From contig CAMTOT010000152.1 of the NCBI GenBank assembly GCA_947074165.1, positions 1-6,926 of the forward strand: a stretch of 6,926 nucleotides of DNA, given 5' to 3'. Below the pieces are notes generated by a model. It was not told the DNA's origin. It worked only from the letters and a program-made list of their open reading frames with translations, and ran no database searches. The stretch is from an uncultured Bacteroidales bacterium (lineage in GTDB: Bacteria > Bacteroidota > Bacteroidia > Bacteroidales > JAUNSR01). Below are positions 6,853 to 6,926 of the stretch, piece after piece. The position numbers and the translations under genes were made by a program. Each line of letters begins with the position of its first letter. Within the stretch, counting starts at the first letter, position 1.

Positions 6853-6926
6853 AGATCGGAAGAGCGTCGTGAGGGAAAGAGTGTACGTACTGGTGTAGAT
6901 CTCGGTGGTCGCCGTATCATGAAAAA
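6853..6926 (+). other. Illumina TruSeq-type adapter read-through (artefact, not genomic)
   Basis: The sequence opens with AGATCGGAAGAGCGTCGTG (6853-6871), the standard TruSeq adapter start, and continues with AGGGAAAGAGTGT (6872-6884). An 8-base index, ACGTACTG (6885-6892), follows, then GTGTAGATCTCGGTGG (6893-6908) and TCGCCGTATCAT (6909-6920), which is the reverse complement of the P5 flow-cell end, and finally an A-run. This is the order expected when a read passes through a short insert into the i5 side of the library molecule. It differs from the standard sequence by one missing T near 6871 and a G in place of the final T at 6921, consistent with read errors. It should be trimmed and not annotated biologically. 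Confidence 0.98.

Overview
The window looks like a chromosomal fragment from a member of the Bacteroidota, most likely order Bacteroidales. The evidence is a moderately AT-rich sequence, start codons preceded by A-rich stretches rather than Shine-Dalgarno motifs, promoter-like TAnnTTTG (-7) boxes, a DUF3109 protein (a family typical of this phylum), and a pair of secreted glycoside hydrolases of the kind found in Bacteroidales polysaccharide-utilisation loci. I cannot name the genus. The last 74 bases (6853-6926) are not genomic: they are Illumina TruSeq-type adapter read-through with an 8-base index. The window therefore ends at a contig end, probably from a draft or metagenomic assembly.

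Layout. On the plus strand, the 3' end of an unidentified gene (1-81) is followed 12 bases later by yaaA (94-867), a YaaA/UPF0246 peroxide-stress protein. A strong hairpin terminator (885-922) separates yaaA from the convergent minus-strand genes. Reading along the minus strand from the right edge, the genes are: a secreted GH31 glycosidase of the MYORG-like / alpha-galactosidase-like type (6747-5167); 9 bases later a secreted GH78-type six-hairpin glycosidase (5157-3373); after a 199-base gap, gpmI, cofactor-independent phosphoglycerate mutase (3173-1650); and after a 119-base gap, a cysteine-rich DUF3109 protein (1530-946).

How the parts fit. The GH31-GH78 pair is almost certainly one transcription unit. 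It probably removes terminal alpha-galactosyl-like and alpha-L-rhamnosyl-like residues from a plant or host glycan in the periplasm. No SusC/SusD pair, regulator or other hydrolase is visible, and the contig stops just upstream, so any wider locus is lost. gpmI is a glycolytic housekeeping gene, and yaaA and the DUF3109 gene are also ordinary Bacteroidales core genes.

I found no convincing new multi-gene system. The points most worth a second look are the adapter tail, a perfect 15-bp inverted repeat with a downstream T-run that encloses a promoter-like box between gpmI and the DUF3109 gene, the variant catalytic motif of the GH78-type enzyme, and the YkgJ-like cysteine pattern of the DUF3109 protein.
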